Assembly: GCF_003054195.1 (NCBI RefSeq)
Contig: NZ_QBKP01000001.1
Coordinates: 186,001-250,000 of the forward strand
DNA length: 64,000 nucleotides
Direction: 5' to 3'
Origin: Gemmobacter caeni
Lineage (GTDB): Bacteria > Pseudomonadota > Alphaproteobacteria > Rhodobacterales > Rhodobacteraceae
In this document: positions 62,466 through 64,000 of the stretch, piece after piece
Layout: each line of letters starts with the position of its first letter
Numbering within the stretch: position 1 is the first letter of the stretch
Translations under genes and position numbers: made by a program
Notes under the pieces: model-generated
The model's input: only the letters and a program-made list of their open reading frames with translations
Told to the model about the DNA's origin: nothing
The model's database searches: none

Positions 62466-63032
62466 ATGGCGGGTTCGGTCAACAAGGTCATCATCGTGGG
62501 GAACCTCGGCCGCGACCCGGAGGTGCGCAGCTTCCAGAACGGCGGCAAGGTCGTGAACCTGCGCATCGCCACCTCTGAAACCTGGCGCGACCGCAACTCG
62601 GGCGAGCGCAAAGAGCGCACCGAATGGCATTCGGTCGCCATCTTCAGCGAGCCGCTGGCCAAAATCGCCGAGCAATATCTGCGCAAGGGCAGCAAGGTCT
62701 ATATCGAAGGCCAGCTGGAAACCCGCAAATGGCAGGATCAGAGCGGCCAGGATCGCTACACGACCGAAATCGTGCTGCGTCCCTATCGGGGGGAGCTCAC
62801 GTTGCTGGATGGGCGCGGCGAAGGCGGCGGCTCGGGCGGTGGCGGCTATGACGATCAGGGTGGCGGCTACGGCGGCGGCAATGATTACGAGGGCGGCCGG
62901 GGCGGTGGCAGCTATGGCGGCAGTTCGGGTGGTGGTTACGGCGGTGGCCGTTCAGGTGGCGGCGGTGGCCAGCAGGGTGGCTTCGGCGGCGGCGGTGGCC
63001 GCAACGATATGGATGACGAAATCCCGTTCTGA
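62466..63032 (+). CDS. ssb: Single-stranded DNA-binding protein
   Basis: The 188-residue SSB has an OB fold in residues 1-115 ([49 protein letters not shown]), a long Gly-rich linker with GGGYGGG-type repeats and the acidic tip MDDEIPF that recruits repair proteins. The ATG at 62466 follows GAGGGAG; the upstream frame start is unlikely. The gene shows normal codon use. Confidence 0.96.
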   Translation: MAGSVNKVIIVGNLGRDPEVRSFQNGGKVVNLRIATSETWRDRNSGERKERTEWHSVAIFSEPLAKIAEQYLRKGSKVYIEGQLETRKWQDQSGQDRYTTEIVLRPYRGELTLLDGRGEGGGSGGGGYDDQGGGYGGGNDYEGGRGGGSYGGSSGGGYGGGRSGGGGGQQGGFGGGGGRNDMDDEIPF

Positions 63033-63057
63033 GCCCCGGACAAGCTGACCGACCGCC

Positions 63058-63999
63058 ATGCAACGCCGCCGCACGCTTGACCTGTTGAAGCTGGCGCTGG
63101 CCGTCATGGTGGTCGGCATCCACGTCAATCCCTTTGGGATCGACAGCCGCGCCGTGGTGCTGATCACCGGTGACGGGCTGTTTCGGGTCGCCGTGCCCGC
63201 CTTCTTTGTGATCAATGGCTATTTCTTCCAGCCGCGCGTGGCTGCCGGCACCGTCGGCCCCTATCTGCGGCGGCTGGTCTGGCTGTATCTGGTTTGGATG
63301 GCGCTGTACCTGCCGGTCTGGCAAAGTGCCTTCTTCGCCTCGGACTGGCTGACCATCGGACGGGTCTGGGCGGTGGGCTGGTGGCATCTGTGGTATCTGA
63401 TCGCCGCCGCGCTGGCTGCCGCGCTTGCGACTCTGGTCGCGCACTGGTCAACCCAACGCCTGCTGGCACTGGCCGGTCTGGCCTTTCTGGCCGGAGCGGC
63501 GGTGATGTGGGGCTTTGCCTGGCAGATCTGGCCTCCGACGCCCTATTGGGTGGGCAGCCCGGTCTGGTTGCACCGGAACGGGCTGTTCCTCGGTCTGCCC
63601 TTCTTCCTGCTCGGCCTGCTGATCCGCCGTCACGACCTGCCTGCCCGGCTGGACCGGAACCATGTCGGCATTGTCGCCCTGCTGGCCTGCGCCGCGCTGC
63701 CACTGGAATCGCTGGCGCTGGAGGCCATCGCCCCGCAGGGCGTCAGCCATGACAACCTGCTGGGGCTGGCCGTCGCCGCACCTGCGCTTGTGCTCTGGGC
63801 GCTGATGGGCCGCAGCAAGACCACCCGCGATTACGGCACCATGGCCAATGCGATCTACTTTTTACATGTGTTCTTCGTGGCCTGGACGATCCGCCTGACC
63901 GACCTGCCCTACCCTCTGGTTTTCCTCTGGGCGCTCGCCGGCTCTGCCCTGCTGGGCTGGGGGATGATCCGCAGCGGGCTGGCGCGGCGGTTGCTGTAA
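63058..63999 (+). CDS. Acyltransferase-3 family membrane protein
   Basis: A 313-residue integral membrane protein with about ten hydrophobic segments. It opens RRRTLDLLKLALAVMVVGIHV with the conserved His, and has GDGLFRVAVPAFFVINGYFF and WWHLWYLIAAALAAAL. The family O-acylates sugars, lipopolysaccharide or exported polysaccharide. The stop at 63997-63999 is complete, and the window ends 1 bp later. The acyl donor and acceptor are unknown. Confidence 0.85.
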   Translation: MQRRRTLDLLKLALAVMVVGIHVNPFGIDSRAVVLITGDGLFRVAVPAFFVINGYFFQPRVAAGTVGPYLRRLVWLYLVWMALYLPVWQSAFFASDWLTIGRVWAVGWWHLWYLIAAALAAALATLVAHWSTQRLLALAGLAFLAGAAVMWGFAWQIWPPTPYWVGSPVWLHRNGLFLGLPFFLLGLLIRRHDLPARLDRNHVGIVALLACAALPLESLALEAIAPQGVSHDNLLGLAVAAPALVLWALMGRSKTTRDYGTMANAIYFLHVFFVAWTIRLTDLPYPLVFLWALAGSALLGWGMIRSGLARRLL

Positions 64000-64000
64000 C

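Overview
The window reads as chromosomal DNA of a high-GC alphaproteobacterium of the Rhodobacteraceae/Paracoccaceae (Rhodobacter, Paracoccus, Tabrizicola and relatives). The evidence is a one-cysteine DksA of the Rhodobacter type, the PIN-domain/RNA-methyltransferase gene pair, Rhodobacter-style Usg, NnrU and DUF2927 genes, an Entner-Doudoroff edd-eda pair, FADH2-oxidising TrmFO, and a dispersed repeat containing GGGATATTT. No phage, transposase, CRISPR array or rRNA operon was seen.

Layout. 1-1.05 kb: a truncated hypothetical gene, a small protein made of LMP(C/A)SN repeats, and an AT-rich gap with DnaA-box-like sites. 1-6.2 kb: xth, an SLC13 permease, an FAD monooxygenase, dksA and a secreted protein. 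6.3-14.9 kb: a MoxR/DUF2927/CoxE-type von Willebrand module with small membrane proteins, DedA and an M48 protease, then convergent PIN and RNA methyltransferase genes and a lipoprotein gene. Inside this module, between moxR and the DUF2927 gene, lies about 480 bp of back-to-back perfect hairpins, several with GGGG loops, behind a TTGACA promoter element: a candidate structured RNA that I do not recognise. 15-20.2 kb: edd-eda with a LacI-type operator, two tandem tRNA-Asp genes, pirin and small genes.

20.2-35.7 kb is a large catabolic locus. An HpaB-type monooxygenase, a Rieske oxygenase, a flavin monooxygenase, a Rid protein, a DUF1028 protein, an aldehyde dehydrogenase and a LysR regulator are followed by a trimethylamine-dehydrogenase-like flavoenzyme, a Pot-type ABC importer and an amidohydrolase. 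The same 19-bp TTAG-N7-CTAA site lies before the first operon, before lysR and before the second operon, which suggests one regulon. I infer uptake, ring oxidation and demethylation of an N-methylated, probably cyclic amine or betaine; the substrate is not established.

35.8-44.4 kb: nnrU, cbiX, molybdenum-cofactor genes (mog, DUF2478), a second ABC importer, a class III aminotransferase and usg. 44.5-54.3 kb: gyrA, trmFO, gluQ and an RND efflux pair. 54.3-58.5 kb: yajC-secD-secF-Mth938-map on the minus strand. 58.7-64 kb: serS, a lytic transglycosylase, a PepSY/cytochrome b561/membrane LuxR operon, ssb and an acyltransferase.
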